The notes under the pieces: model-generated
Seen by the model: the letters and a program-made list of their open reading frames with translations, nothing else
Database searches by the model: none
What the model was told of the DNA's origin: nothing
DNA from: Gordonia sp. ABSL11-1
GTDB lineage: Bacteria; Actinomycetota; Actinomycetes; Mycobacteriales; Mycobacteriaceae
NCBI RefSeq assembly: GCF_030315685.1
Contig: NZ_JASXSI010000004.1
Location: 1 to 64,000 of the forward strand
Reading direction: 5' to 3'
DNA: 64,000 nucleotides
Translations under genes and position numbers: made by a program
Part shown: positions 16,356-24,566 of the stretch, one piece after another
How positions within the stretch are numbered: position 1 is the stretch's first letter
Layout: each line of letters begins with the position of its first letter

Positions 16356-18095
16356 TCAGCTTCCCGCACGATTGTCGTCACCGTTGCCCTTCCAGGCATC
16401 GACGAACGTGTTGCGGGACTGTGCGTCGAAGATGATGCCATGGACGTTCGGGGAGTGAGCAATCACCTGCGACGGGTTGTACACCGGGTTGACGAGGGCG
16501 TACTTGCGGAGCAGCAGATCCTGTGCGGCCTTGGCATACTGGGCGCGCTGCACCGGATCAAGGGTCGTCTCGATCTGGCCGAGCACCCTGGTCACCTCGG
16601 CAGGATCGATGCCCGGAGACTCCGGTCCGACATAGGAGCCGTTGCCCAGTTCGGGGCCGTACTGCAGGTTGAGCACGGCGGGATCGTTTCGGGAACGATT
16701 GGCCGCGACGATGTTCCAGTCGGTCTTGGCCTTGGCCTGCTGGGCGGTGTAGTCCGGAATCGGGACCACCGTCAATTGCAGATCCACGCCGATCTTCTTC
16801 AGGTCCTGCTGGATCGACTCGTAGGCCGGGGTGTTGACCACCAGATTGTTGATGCCCAAGAGCTTCACGGTCAGCCGCTTTCCGTCCTTGACCCGGATAC
16901 CCCCCGGACCGGGGCGCCAGCCGGCGTCGTCGAGGATCTTCTGCGCCGCTTGCGCGTCGTAACGTGTGACGGACGAGCTGTAGTCGACGTATCCCGGCAC
17001 GGACGGTTGCAGCACCGAGGTCGCAACCGAGTACGACGGGGTGAGCACGGTCTTCTCCAACGACTGCCGGTTCCAGCCCAATTGGATCGCCTTACGGACG
17101 GCGATGTCGTTTGTCGGGAAAAGCTGCGAGTTGAAGTTGAAGAAGATCGACGTTCCCGACACCGGACGGTAGATGATCGGGTAACCCTGGGCTGCCAAGG
17201 CCTTCTCGTCGGTGGTGCCGACGTCAAGGGTGGCATCGATGGCACCAGACGTCAGCGAGCCAGTGCGAACGCTGGACTCCGGGATGGACCGGAACACGAT
17301 CTTGTCAAGGTAGGACTCACCCTTGTGTTCGAGCGCCGGCGGAGCCCAGTTGTAGCCGGCACGACGCACCAGCACCGTCTCCACCTGCGGCGTCCAGCTC
17401 TCGTAGACGAACGGTCCCGTGCCGACCACCTTGGTGGCGTCGGCCGATCGCTGCTCGGCCGAGAGTCGCAGCGTGTTCGGCGACAGGAAGCCCGGACCGG
17501 CGTTGGCGGTGAACGACACGGCCTGCAGTGCGCTGGCCAACGGACGCTCGAAACGCAGTCGAACGGTCTGGGCATCGACCACGTCGGTACCGACGTAACC
17601 GGGGAAGAGGGTCGCACCGTTGGGCGTGATACCCAGTGCCGGATCGCCGTTGATGTACTGGTCGAAGTTCAGCTTGACGGCCTCGGCGTCGAACGGGACC
17701 CCGTCGCTGAACGTCACCCCCTTGCGCAGCCTGAACGTGAACTCCGTCAGCTGGGGATTGTGACTCCACGATTCCGCCAGCCACGGCGTCACCTCGCCGG
17801 ACTTGGGGTCCTGCCAGAGCAGCTTGTCAGTGACGTTCCCGGCGATCAGGGATTCGGCATAATTGGTCCCCCACTGCGGGTCCGGGCTGCGCTGATAGTC
17901 GATCAACGCGAAGTTCAGGGTTCCGCCCCGGACGGGTGTGCCATCAGTGCCGGTGCTCGTGTCGTCGGAACCTCCGCTGGTCACCACCACACCGATGACC
18001 ACGGCGACGATCACCGCGATCGCACCGGTGATCCATGGCCAGCGCCGGCGTTGTGCGGAATCGGACTGCTCGATCGAACTTCGGAGATCAGACAT
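16356..18095 (-). CDS. ABC importer substrate-binding protein (SBP_bac_5)
   Basis: A 579-aa family-5 extracellular binding protein. The N-terminus has a membrane anchor (ITGAIAVIVAVVIGVVVTSG, about residues 23-42) and no lipobox cysteine, unlike the lipoprotein of the second importer at 38047. The body has the family landmarks GGTLNFALIDYQ, VTPWLAESWSHNPQLTEFTF, LRKGVTFSDGVPFDAEAVKL, GTGPFVYESWTP and AVRKAIQLGWNRQSLE. Family members bind peptides, nickel, or small organic compounds. Location beside flavin monooxygenases suggests uptake of their substrate or of the same type of compound. It is the first gene of a minus-strand importer operon. Confidence 0.9.
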   Translation of the reverse strand: MSDLRSSIEQSDSAQRRRWPWITGAIAVIVAVVIGVVVTSGGSDDTSTGTDGTPVRGGTLNFALIDYQRSPDPQWGTNYAESLIAGNVTDKLLWQDPKSGEVTPWLAESWSHNPQLTEFTFRLRKGVTFSDGVPFDAEAVKLNFDQYINGDPALGITPNGATLFPGYVGTDVVDAQTVRLRFERPLASALQAVSFTANAGPGFLSPNTLRLSAEQRSADATKVVGTGPFVYESWTPQVETVLVRRAGYNWAPPALEHKGESYLDKIVFRSIPESSVRTGSLTSGAIDATLDVGTTDEKALAAQGYPIIYRPVSGTSIFFNFNSQLFPTNDIAVRKAIQLGWNRQSLEKTVLTPSYSVATSVLQPSVPGYVDYSSSVTRYDAQAAQKILDDAGWRPGPGGIRVKDGKRLTVKLLGINNLVVNTPAYESIQQDLKKIGVDLQLTVVPIPDYTAQQAKAKTDWNIVAANRSRNDPAVLNLQYGPELGNGSYVGPESPGIDPAEVTRVLGQIETTLDPVQRAQYAKAAQDLLLRKYALVNPVYNPSQVIAHSPNVHGIIFDAQSRNTFVDAWKGNGDDNRAGS

Positions 18096-18434
18096 CGGTC
18101 ACTTTCGGATGATGAAGGGTCGGTGGGAGCAATCCCATGCAGATGCCAGAACGCCTGCGCCGGAATACTCTTGCCTCGGCGTCACATCATCCGGGCGGTG
18201 GTCGCCGAATGGCAGCTTTGCGTTCAGCTTGATCTCAAGACGGTCGGCTGACCGCTGACATGAGCGTTACCCGCTCCGCGAACACGTTGCCGCACAATGC
18301 TCGACGAAGGGCTCCCAGACGATCTCGGCCTCAGGCATGGGTCGTCGACGCGAAACAATTGACCTTGCGAACTTCGCACAACGGGCCTACTCTCGAATAT
18401 ACGTTCGACTCGCAGATCCGGGGGGTGCAGCGAC
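18096..18434. other. Intergenic region between the importer and the HNH gene
   Basis: Apart from the decayed vapB piece at 18262-18372, no gene is seen. The region must hold the divergent promoters for the importer operon and the HNH gene, but no clear -35/-10 pair stands out. Confidence 0.5.
18262..18372 (-). pseudogene. Decayed vapB-like antitoxin fragment
   Basis: On the minus strand this reads ARSIVSRRRPMPEAEIVWE, which resembles KRAIEVEARRRSVSEAEVVRE of the intact antitoxin at 756-968. The nucleotides also match: AATGCT(C/T)GACGAAG and CGTCGACGCG occur in both copies, with one single-base deletion between them. There is no start, the C-terminal part runs into unrelated residues and a stop, and no toxin piece was found beside it. 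It looks like the relic of a second toxin-antitoxin locus or of a duplicated antitoxin. Confidence 0.6.
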
Positions 18435-20033
18435 ATGTCGACCGATGTTCCGGTTACCGAGGTTCCCGTCTCCGAGGTGGAGTCGTTGTACCGCCAGCTG
18501 CATGACCTGCTCGATCAGATCCAGCAGGTCGACAGCACACCCGCCTCAGATCTCGCCGTCCTCGCCGTGGCCGAAGAGCATGAACGTGCCTACCGCCGGA
18601 TGAGTAGCATCGGCCACCAGCGGGTCGCCGAGGTGTCCGATCGGGGCATGGTCGGCGAACTCGGCTACCGCACTGTGCGAGACCTGATGGCAGACCGCCT
18701 GCGTATCCCGGATGCCAACCGACGTGTGCACCACATGCGCATGATCGCGGCGCTCCGCTCGTTCTCGGGCGAAATCCTCGAACCTCGCTGCCCGAACCTG
18801 GCCGAGGCTGTCGCACAGGGCGATTGCGCCCCCGCCCACGTGAACGCCGTTCTCGAGATCCTCAACAAGATCCCACAGGCCGTGCCGGCAGACGTCAAGC
18901 AGACGGCAGAGAAGTTCATGGCCGACTTCGCGCGGCAGCTGTCGCCGAAGCAGATCACACAGGTCGGTACCCACCTGCTCGCACGCGTCGATCCCGACGG
19001 TTCGTTGACCGCCGACGTCGACCGCAAACGTCGTCGCGGCCTGACCACGGGTGAGCAGGACGCCCAGTCCATGAGCACCGTGACCGGCACGCTCGACCCC
19101 ACTGCCCGAGCGATGCTCGAGGTGCTGCTCGCCGTGTGGGGCGCGCCCGGCATGAACAACCCGGACGACGACGAGTCGCCGAAGGGCGCCGAGGACACCG
19201 CCGACGTGGAAAGGCTGAAAGAAGCTGCGGGCAGGGATAACCGGACGCAGAGTCAGCGCAATCATGACGCGTTGAAGGCCTTGCTCAAGGCGGTGCTCGA
19301 CGGCGGCGTGCTCGGCAAAAGCCACCGCGGCCTACCGCCGCATCTGATCGTCAAGATCAGCGAGTCCGATCTGCACGATCGTGCCGGCCTCGGTATGACC
19401 GCGACCGGTACCCACCTGCCGATCACCGATGTGCTCGAGATCGCCGCCGAGGCGCACTGGCATCTCGCGGTGTTCAAGGATCACTCGGCACAGGCCCTCT
19501 ACCTCGGAACCGCCAAACGCCTTGCCAACCAGGCACAACGCCTCATGCACTTCGCGCAACCCGGCGGCGGCGGATGCTCTGCACCGGGATGCACTCAACC
19601 GAGCACTCACGTGGAAATCCATCACGCCGAGAAGGATTGGGCCAAGGGAGGGCGCACCAACATCGACGAAACCGCACCGGCCTGCCCACCCCACAACAGG
19701 ATGGTCGGACCCGAACCGGGCCAGTGGAGCACCCGCATCATCCGGGAGGGCCCCGATACCGGCCGGGCCGGATGGACGATCAACCCGGCCAGCGGACCAC
19801 CACCGTCGCCGCGGGTCAACCGTGCACACGAAGTCGACGAACTGTGGGAGCAGTATCGGCGCCGACGGTCGATCAGTGATGCACCGCAGCCTGTTTCACC
19901 GACGCCGCGCACGGTCGACCGGATCGTCGCCTCGCCGCAGAAGTCCGCGATCCGTCTCCATCGGAGTCGAAAGATGACGACTCGGAGGGTTGGACGGCGA
20001 CCGCTGGAGCGCATCGGCACGTCGCGGCGGTAG
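18435..20033 (+). CDS. DUF222 / 13E12-repeat-type HNH endonuclease family protein
   Basis: A 532-aa protein with a long N-terminal DUF222 helical domain (residues about 20-380; includes VAEVSDRGMVGELGYRTVRD and RMIAALRSFSGEIL). A C-terminal HNH domain follows: GCSAPGCTQPSTHVEIHHAE then NIDETAPACPPHNRMV. The two CxxxC-like cysteines, the HH pair, the Asn and the last His fit the HNH metal site. These proteins are multi-copy in Mycobacteriales and often linked with mobile DNA; their role is not established. The C-terminal 60 residues are basic. It lies at the border of the accessory stretch, just after the decayed antitoxin. Confidence 0.85.
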   Translation: MSTDVPVTEVPVSEVESLYRQLHDLLDQIQQVDSTPASDLAVLAVAEEHERAYRRMSSIGHQRVAEVSDRGMVGELGYRTVRDLMADRLRIPDANRRVHHMRMIAALRSFSGEILEPRCPNLAEAVAQGDCAPAHVNAVLEILNKIPQAVPADVKQTAEKFMADFARQLSPKQITQVGTHLLARVDPDGSLTADVDRKRRRGLTTGEQDAQSMSTVTGTLDPTARAMLEVLLAVWGAPGMNNPDDDESPKGAEDTADVERLKEAAGRDNRTQSQRNHDALKALLKAVLDGGVLGKSHRGLPPHLIVKISESDLHDRAGLGMTATGTHLPITDVLEIAAEAHWHLAVFKDHSAQALYLGTAKRLANQAQRLMHFAQPGGGGCSAPGCTQPSTHVEIHHAEKDWAKGGRTNIDETAPACPPHNRMVGPEPGQWSTRIIREGPDTGRAGWTINPASGPPPSPRVNRAHEVDELWEQYRRRRSISDAPQPVSPTPRTVDRIVASPQKSAIRLHRSRKMTTRRVGRRPLERIGTSRR

Positions 20034-20153
20034 TGCGCGGGAACCCGTCCCCCGATCGGTGGACACGATGGTCACCTGGCTGATCCCCCATCCGGGGAGT
20101 TCCGGTTAACCGCACATGCGAGCACCGTGATGGGTGAGAGGTCGGACACGAGG

Positions 20154-20187
20154 CCCGACTCCCGACTCCCGAATCCCGAATCCCGAG
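20154..20187. repeat. 7-bp tandem repeat upstream of a secreted-protein gene
   Basis: Two CCCGACT units and two CCCGAAT units run head to tail from 20154 to 20181, followed by a partial unit CCCGAG. The last unit leads directly into the ribosome binding site GAGGGAGA of the gene starting at 20198. Confidence 0.85.
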
Positions 20188-20197
20188 GGAGATCGTC

Positions 20198-20668
20198 ATG
20201 AACACCAGCACAATCGGCCACCGCACCGTTCTGGCCCTGCTCACCGGCGTCGCCGGCGTGGGTGTCGCTGCCGCGGCCATCGTCGGCGCCGGATCTGCCC
20301 ATGCAGGCACCATGCCGATGGGAACACCGTCCATCGCGATGACCATCACCAATCACTCCGGCACCGATGAGTTCATGCTCAATGACCTCACCAGCAGCAG
20401 TGGCAGTTGGATGAACGCGCCACAGCCGTTCCTCGCACCCGGAGCCAGCGAAACTGTCGTCGCCATCGGGACCACGCCCGGACAGCTCAGTGCCGCAGTG
20501 CAGTATCGTATGGGCGACTCCGGACCCGACGTGCGCTACGTGGTCAATGATTTCGCTGGAGTCAACGCCTTTCAGTGGGTGTGGGGTCCCCAAGCATCCC
20601 AGTACCCGATCAGCCATACCATCGACAGCGGAAACCCCTACATCAACACCACTTTCGACCAGTGGTGA
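20198..20668 (+). CDS. Secreted beta-rich protein, 156 aa, unknown function
   Basis: The signal peptide spans about residues 1-36 (VLALLTGVAGVGVAAAAIVG, cleavage after AHA). The mature part is about 120 residues, cysteine-free and rich in Ser, Thr, Asn and aromatic residues. It includes MTITNHSGTDEFMLNDLTS, SAAVQYRMGD and AFQWVWGPQASQYP. The pattern of short strands beginning with TITNHSG is reminiscent of aegerolysin-like or ET79-like beta sandwiches, but this is a visual impression only. GAGGGAGA precedes the ATG. The 7-bp repeat array immediately upstream may affect expression. It converges on another secreted-protein gene at 20696. Confidence 0.75.
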   Translation: MNTSTIGHRTVLALLTGVAGVGVAAAAIVGAGSAHAGTMPMGTPSIAMTITNHSGTDEFMLNDLTSSSGSWMNAPQPFLAPGASETVVAIGTTPGQLSAAVQYRMGDSGPDVRYVVNDFAGVNAFQWVWGPQASQYPISHTIDSGNPYINTTFDQW

Positions 20669-20695
20669 ACTCTCCCATCTCCACCAGCCCTCGAT

Positions 20696-21169
20696 CTACT
20701 CAGCCGTGTACTCGGCCGTGCAGTCGAGGTTGGAGGTCCATCCGTTGGCGGCCGTATTACTCACTGCGGCAACGACAGTGATTCGACCCGATCCGACCTG
20801 CTGGGTGGGCAGGGTGATGGTGGTGCGGCCACGGTCGATCTCGGCGACGGTGTTGCTGTCCCAGCCACCACCCGTGCGTCCGGTATCGAGGTTGGCCCAC
20901 GTGACAGAAGCCTGCTGCTTGTAAGGGACCAACGCCTTCGAGACTGTATGGAAGGCAAACGTCGTGGCACCGGCGCCGGCCGACTCGACACTGACCATGC
21001 TGTATTCGGCACGCATGGGATGCATCGGGTCCGGATAGGTGATCGAGCACAGCGGCGTGCTCGCCGGCGCAGCGCCCGCCTCACCTGATGCCGTGGTGCT
21101 CGCCACGCCGCCACCGAAGGCAACCAACGCTGCGGCAGAGAGTGTGGCGACCGGTCGTGGATTTCTCAT
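20696..21169 (-). CDS. Secreted protein, 157 aa, unknown function
   Basis: The N-terminal signal peptide (VATLSAAALVAFGGGVAST, cleavage near AGAAPA) is followed by a 120-residue mature domain. Two cysteines lie near its ends (PLCSITYPDP and NLDCTAEYTAE) and would form one disulfide closing a small beta domain. Motifs include TVAEIDRGRTTITLPTQQVG and TFAFHTVSKALVPY. No family is recognised with confidence. Small secreted domains with one disulfide near the termini occur in mycobacterial MPT/Rv-type secreted proteins. A perfect 13-bp inverted repeat lies about 50 bases upstream of the start. Confidence 0.75.
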   Translation of the reverse strand: MRNPRPVATLSAAALVAFGGGVASTTASGEAGAAPASTPLCSITYPDPMHPMRAEYSMVSVESAGAGATTFAFHTVSKALVPYKQQASVTWANLDTGRTGGGWDSNTVAEIDRGRTTITLPTQQVGSGRITVVAAVSNTAANGWTSNLDCTAEYTAE

Positions 21170-21584
21170 CTATGTGTCACCCTTTCACGAGTCGTGCCTA
21201 CGCACTGTGCAGAGGTCTCGCGGACTCAGATGTCGCCGTGGGCATCTGAGTCCGCACACGTGGCAGCAGCAGTCGTCGCGGAGTCTCTGCGGTGACCTTC
21301 GCTGTCACATAAGGACTATCGCGGGGACTCTCGGCGATCGTTACCCTCGCTAATCACAATCGTCCGACCGAGTGACTCGGACCGCAGATGTCCGTACCGG
21401 CGTGGCGACACCCCGCGGACGCTCCAACCGTCGATCGGCACCTCCTGCCCCGCGGGATGACATGGCCCGAGCTGCCCGTCGATCGATCGAATTCTCGATG
21501 ATGCACGAGCATTGTCAGCGTGCACGCGCTACGGTTTGCCGAGCCCGCACGTAACGCGGGCGCCGACGTGGGAGATCAATCGAC
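21170..21584. other. Divergent intergenic region with a strong inverted repeat
   Basis: 415 bases without a gene. It separates the secreted-protein gene (minus) from the PLDc_N-type gene (plus). It holds the 21220-21255 hairpin and otherwise shows no recognisable RNA gene. Confidence 0.6.
21220..21255. promoter_or_regulatory. Perfect 13-bp inverted repeat upstream of secreted-protein gene
   Basis: GCGGACTCAGATG (21220-21232) pairs fully with CATCTGAGTCCGC (21243-21255) around a 10-base loop. No U-tract follows on either strand. It lies 51 bases upstream of the minus-strand start at 21169, so it is in a leader or operator position rather than at a gene end. Confidence 0.5.
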
Positions 21585-21950
21585 ATGCCATACCTGGGCC
21601 TGCTGTATCTGGTGATCCTGGTCATCACCTTGATCGACATCATCAACACCGACGACGCCCTCATCCGGGGGATGCCGAAGATCGCGTGGGTGCTACTGGT
21701 CGTCGTCCTCCCGTTGATCGGCGCGCTGCTGTGGCTCGCGTTCGGTCGCCCCACCGGCGAGGAACGTCGGCAACCCGCATCCGGCGCGGCATCGGCGTAC
21801 CCCGAATATGACCGCCCCGGCCGGTTCATCCCGGCCGACCCCGAGGCAGATCGCGAGTTCCTTCAGCAATTGCGTGATCGTGCCGAAAAACAGCGCCAAG
21901 CTGCGCGCGAACAACAGCGCCGCACCGATGAACCCGAATCCGGACCCTGA
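21585..21950 (+). CDS. PLDc_N-domain small membrane protein
   Basis: A 121-aa protein with two N-terminal helices: LGLLYLVILVITLIDIINTD and KIAWVLLVVVLPLIGALLWL, followed by AFGRPTGEE. This matches the phospholipase-D-nuclease N-terminal (PLDc_N) membrane domain seen alone in many actinobacterial small proteins. The soluble C-terminal part (residues about 60-121) is charged, with a likely coiled coil (FLQQLRDRAEKQRQAAREQQ). No catalytic HKD motif is present, so it is not an enzyme. Function unknown; envelope-associated. GGGAGATCAATCGAC precedes the ATG. Confidence 0.82.
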   Translation: MPYLGLLYLVILVITLIDIINTDDALIRGMPKIAWVLLVVVLPLIGALLWLAFGRPTGEERRQPASGAASAYPEYDRPGRFIPADPEADREFLQQLRDRAEKQRQAAREQQRRTDEPESGP

Positions 21951-21968
21951 CGTCGTTGTCGGACCTCG

Positions 21969-22425
21969 TCACCGATCCTGCCCGAGGCTGCGTGCCGACA
22001 TCCTGCCCAACTCCACGACCCCTGTGGCAACATGCTCGGCGACAGCCGAGGGGTCACCATCGAGTCGACCATCACCTCGAAATGACCTGGGTGCGTCACC
22101 GCGAACATCACATAAGCGGCACCGCCATCGACGAAGCCGTCGGTTCCCCGCGCTGCCGGCGTGATGGCTTGGACCGCCAGACGGAAGCCCTCCGTGGCGA
22201 CAGCAGTGAACAGGCCGGCCTTGTCCCCGAACTGATAAGCAGTGCAGCGTGCGTGACGCCTGCACGCCGCGCGACCTGTCGCATGCTCACGCCGGCCGCG
22301 CCGACCCGTTCCACCTCGGCGACCGTGGCCTCGATCGCGGCTTCTCGTAGGCGGCCGTGATGGTACGTCGCGGTACGTCGCGGGATCAGCACCGAGATCT
22401 CACAGTTGCGGCGTGGCACGATCAT
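21969..22425 (-). pseudogene. Broken TetR/AcrR-family regulator
   Basis: The N-terminal helix-turn-helix is readable as TYHHGRLREAAIEATVAEVE then GVSMRQVARRAGVTHAA. A frame change near 22236 is needed to continue with YQFGDKAGLFTAVATEGFRL and DGFVDGGAAYVMFAVTHPGH. A further shift and apparent internal loss lead to GVVELGRMSARSLGQDR and a stop at 21969. The expected C-terminal ligand domain is about half missing. A 10-bp tandem duplication (22363-22382) lies right before TYHHG. It would have been divergent from the ZapE-like gene, which is also broken. Confidence 0.8.
22363..22382. repeat. 10-bp tandem duplication in the broken TetR gene
   Basis: GTACGTCGCG occurs twice head to tail (22363-22372, 22373-22382). 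A 10-base insertion shifts frame, so it is a plausible inactivating event for the TetR gene. Confidence 0.8.
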
Positions 22426-22428
22426 GCT

Positions 22429-23454
22429 GTGTCCTCTCGGCGGCAGGCAATTCTCTCGGCGATCGAGGCGGCAGCGACTCGCGACGGCATGTCGCTGGAC
22501 CCCGGACAACGGCAACTCGCCGGTCGACTGGCCGATCTCGATCCACACCTGTCCCACTGGTCGCCCACACGCACGCCGACACCGAATGGTCTCTTCGTTC
22601 ATGGGCCAGCCGGACGAGGGAAATCGTGGCTCGCCAACGCGTACTTTGACGCAGTTCCCACAGATCGCAAGACACGCATGCATTTTCACAGCTTCTTCGA
22701 CGAGCTTCATCGCCACATTCACCACCACCGCGACCAGGATCGAGCCGTTCAGAAGGCACTCGACGAGGTCATCCGCGACTGCCACTTACTCTTCTTCGAT
22801 GAGCTGCACGTCCATGACTCCGGTGACGCGCGGCTGCTGACCCGGCTGCTCGAACGGGTCTTCGCGCGACGGATCGTCGTGGTGGCCACCTCGAACTATG
22901 CGCCGGATGACTTGTTACCAAACCCCATCTGGCACCACATATTCGAGCCGGGTGTTGCCCTGATCAACGCCCACATGTCGACCGTCCATCTGACTGGATC
23001 AATCGACTACCGCACAGCCGGAGGCGGACGGGTCAATGGCTTCGCCGCCGGCGAATGGACGACCGCCCCCGTCACGGTGCCCAAGCGCTACGACGATACC
23101 TCCCTCGCCGTTCGGGACCGCCACTTTCCTGTCCTCGCAGCACGTCCCGGCGAGCTATGGGTCACCTTCGCGCAGGTCTGCGATGCACCGTTGTCGACCA
23201 TCGAGTACCTGGAGTAGGCGCGAACCTACGGTCATTGGGTGATCGTGGACATTCCGATGTTCAACGGCATCGATGCCGAGGCCCAACAACGCTTCATCAA
23301 TCTCATCGACATCCTGGTCGACATCGACGTCCGCGTCACCTTTCACTCATCGCATACCCTGCATCGATTCTTGGCCGCGGCGAGCGGACGACCGGATGCG
23401 TTCCGCATGCAGAGCCGGATGCAGTTACTGAGACGTGATTCCACGAGGTGTTGA
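22429..23454 (+). pseudogene. zapE: ZapE/AFG1-like ATPase interrupted by an amber codon
   Basis: The first 262 codons encode an AFG1/ZapE ATPase: Walker A GPAGRGKSW (about residues 59-67), FHSFFDELHRHIHHHRD, Walker B LLFFDELHVHD and sensor-like VVVATSNYAPDDLLPNPIW. A TAG at 23215-23217 interrupts STIEYLE-stop-ARTYGHWVIVD. The same frame then continues with DAEAQQRFINLIDILVDIDV and RPDAFRMQSRMQLLR, which is the normal family C-terminus. The stop most likely replaced TGG (Trp). The family acts in division or mitochondrial-type quality control. The start (GTG 22429) lacks a clear ribosome binding site. A sequencing error at one base is possible. Confidence 0.85.
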
Positions 23455-23792
23455 CACCTGTGTGCTGCGACGTTTCCGCTGTCCGACCATCTCCCCTCAC
23501 CCGCGATGATCGCCACACTATGCAGGGACTTGCCTCGGCGGTGGAGCACCCGGATCGTCGGGTCCGCCAATCGCTGATCGCAGACGCGCCGCAGTCGGGT
23601 CCACATCATCTCGTCGAGACCCTGCGGCACCGACCCCTGGAGCACAAGCCGCAGGCGGAGAAAGTAGACGCGCTCGGAAATCCCGAAACGTACCCAGATC
23701 TCCTCGGCGCCACCTCCACCGAACGGCGCCCAACGCACCGCGAAGGCGACCATTTCCTGACGCTCGCTATGCCATGACGACCGATCTTTCAT
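23343..23792 (-). CDS. Hypothetical DUF3263-like protein
   Basis: An ORF of about 149 aa read from ATG 23792 (an in-frame ATG at 23813 is also possible). The N-terminal half (MVAFAVRWAPFGGGGAEEIW then VRFGISERVYFLRLRLVL) resembles the short helical DUF3263 domain of actinobacteria, in which an aromatic-rich helix is followed by FGMS..YY. The last 37 codons overlap the 3' end of the interrupted ZapE-like gene on the other strand, and that tail has no family resemblance. The natural stop may therefore have been lost. Function unknown. Confidence 0.5.
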   Translation of the reverse strand: MKDRSSWHSERQEMVAFAVRWAPFGGGGAEEIWVRFGISERVYFLRLRLVLQGSVPQGLDEMMWTRLRRVCDQRLADPTIRVLHRRGKSLHSVAIIAGEGRWSDSGNVAAHRCQHLVESRLSNCIRLCMRNASGRPLAAAKNRCRVCDE

Positions 23793-23924
23793 ATCGCCAT
23801 TATCGTCGATCACGCGCCGCGACTCTGTCGATCCCCGAATATTGGCGTCAGACGTGACGAACCCCCGGAAAACCGTGATACGGCTTGTCTCGCATCATTA
23901 TTCATGAGGGGGGTTCATAGACGG

Positions 23925-23959
23925 CGAGTGGGCTGACGACCACGTCATCAGCCCACTCG
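23925..23959. terminator. Rho-independent-type terminator hairpin
   Basis: CGAGTGGGCTGA pairs perfectly with TCAGCCCACTCG (12-bp stem) around an 11-base loop. It lies 21 bases after the stop of the minus-strand GlsB-type gene. No U-tract follows, as is usual in high-GC actinobacteria. Confidence 0.7.
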
Positions 23960-23980
23960 CGTCGTTGCCCCGCTGCGCGA

Positions 23981-24292
23981 TCAGCGTCGTCCGGTGACCA
24001 GTTTGACCAGGAACAACAGGATCACCGAACCCAGGAGCGCGGTGAAGAACGTGAACCACCATCCGCCACTGGCGGTGTCGAAGGCGAAGCTGAGGAGAAA
24101 TCCACCAAGGAATGCGCCGACGACCCCGACCACCACATTGAGGACCACACCCATCTGGGCATCAGTTCCCATGACCTTGCTGGCCAACCAGCCCGCGATA
24201 CCCCCGATGATGATGTAACCGATCCACCCGACCGCGGTGGTCGTCGTCGACCGCTCGGCCACTACCCATTGCACAGCTTCTGACGCACTCAT
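23981..24292 (-). CDS. GlsB/YeaQ/YmgE family (transglycosylase-associated) membrane protein
   Basis: A 103-aa protein with three or four helices: GWIGYIIIGGIAGWLASKVM, GVVLNVVVGVVGAFLGGFLL and FFTALLGSVILLFLVKLVTG. The GGIAGWLASKVMG and GAFLGGF signature defines the GlsB/YeaQ/YmgE family, formerly called transglycosylase-associated protein. Members are small inner-membrane proteins linked with general stress; their activity is not known. It is a single-gene unit with a strong terminator hairpin downstream (23925-23959). Confidence 0.88.
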   Translation of the reverse strand: MSASEAVQWVVAERSTTTTAVGWIGYIIIGGIAGWLASKVMGTDAQMGVVLNVVVGVVGAFLGGFLLSFAFDTASGGWWFTFFTALLGSVILLFLVKLVTGRR

Positions 24293-24566
24293 TCGACAGC
24301 CCTTCTCACAGTGTTTTCATGACACCCCGACGCAATCCACTTAGGGCATGCGCGCATACCCGATCACACGGTAATTCAAACCGCGCGGCGTTGGGCCGGC
24401 TTCAGATGCTGCCCAGTCACGGCAGGAGTGTCATAAAGCCGTTCCCCCTTATCGGACGTATTTCATGAACCGTAGGTCGAACAAGCGCCGACGAACCAGC
24501 CGCACGAGCGATTCGACGCTGCGCCGACACCCATATAACAAAACGATAACGCGCAGGGGCGCGCGG

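Noticed and set aside
16440..18251. 603-codon plus-strand frame opposite the substrate-binding protein
   Set aside because: No protein family features; the minus-strand SBP_bac_5 reading explains the region fully.
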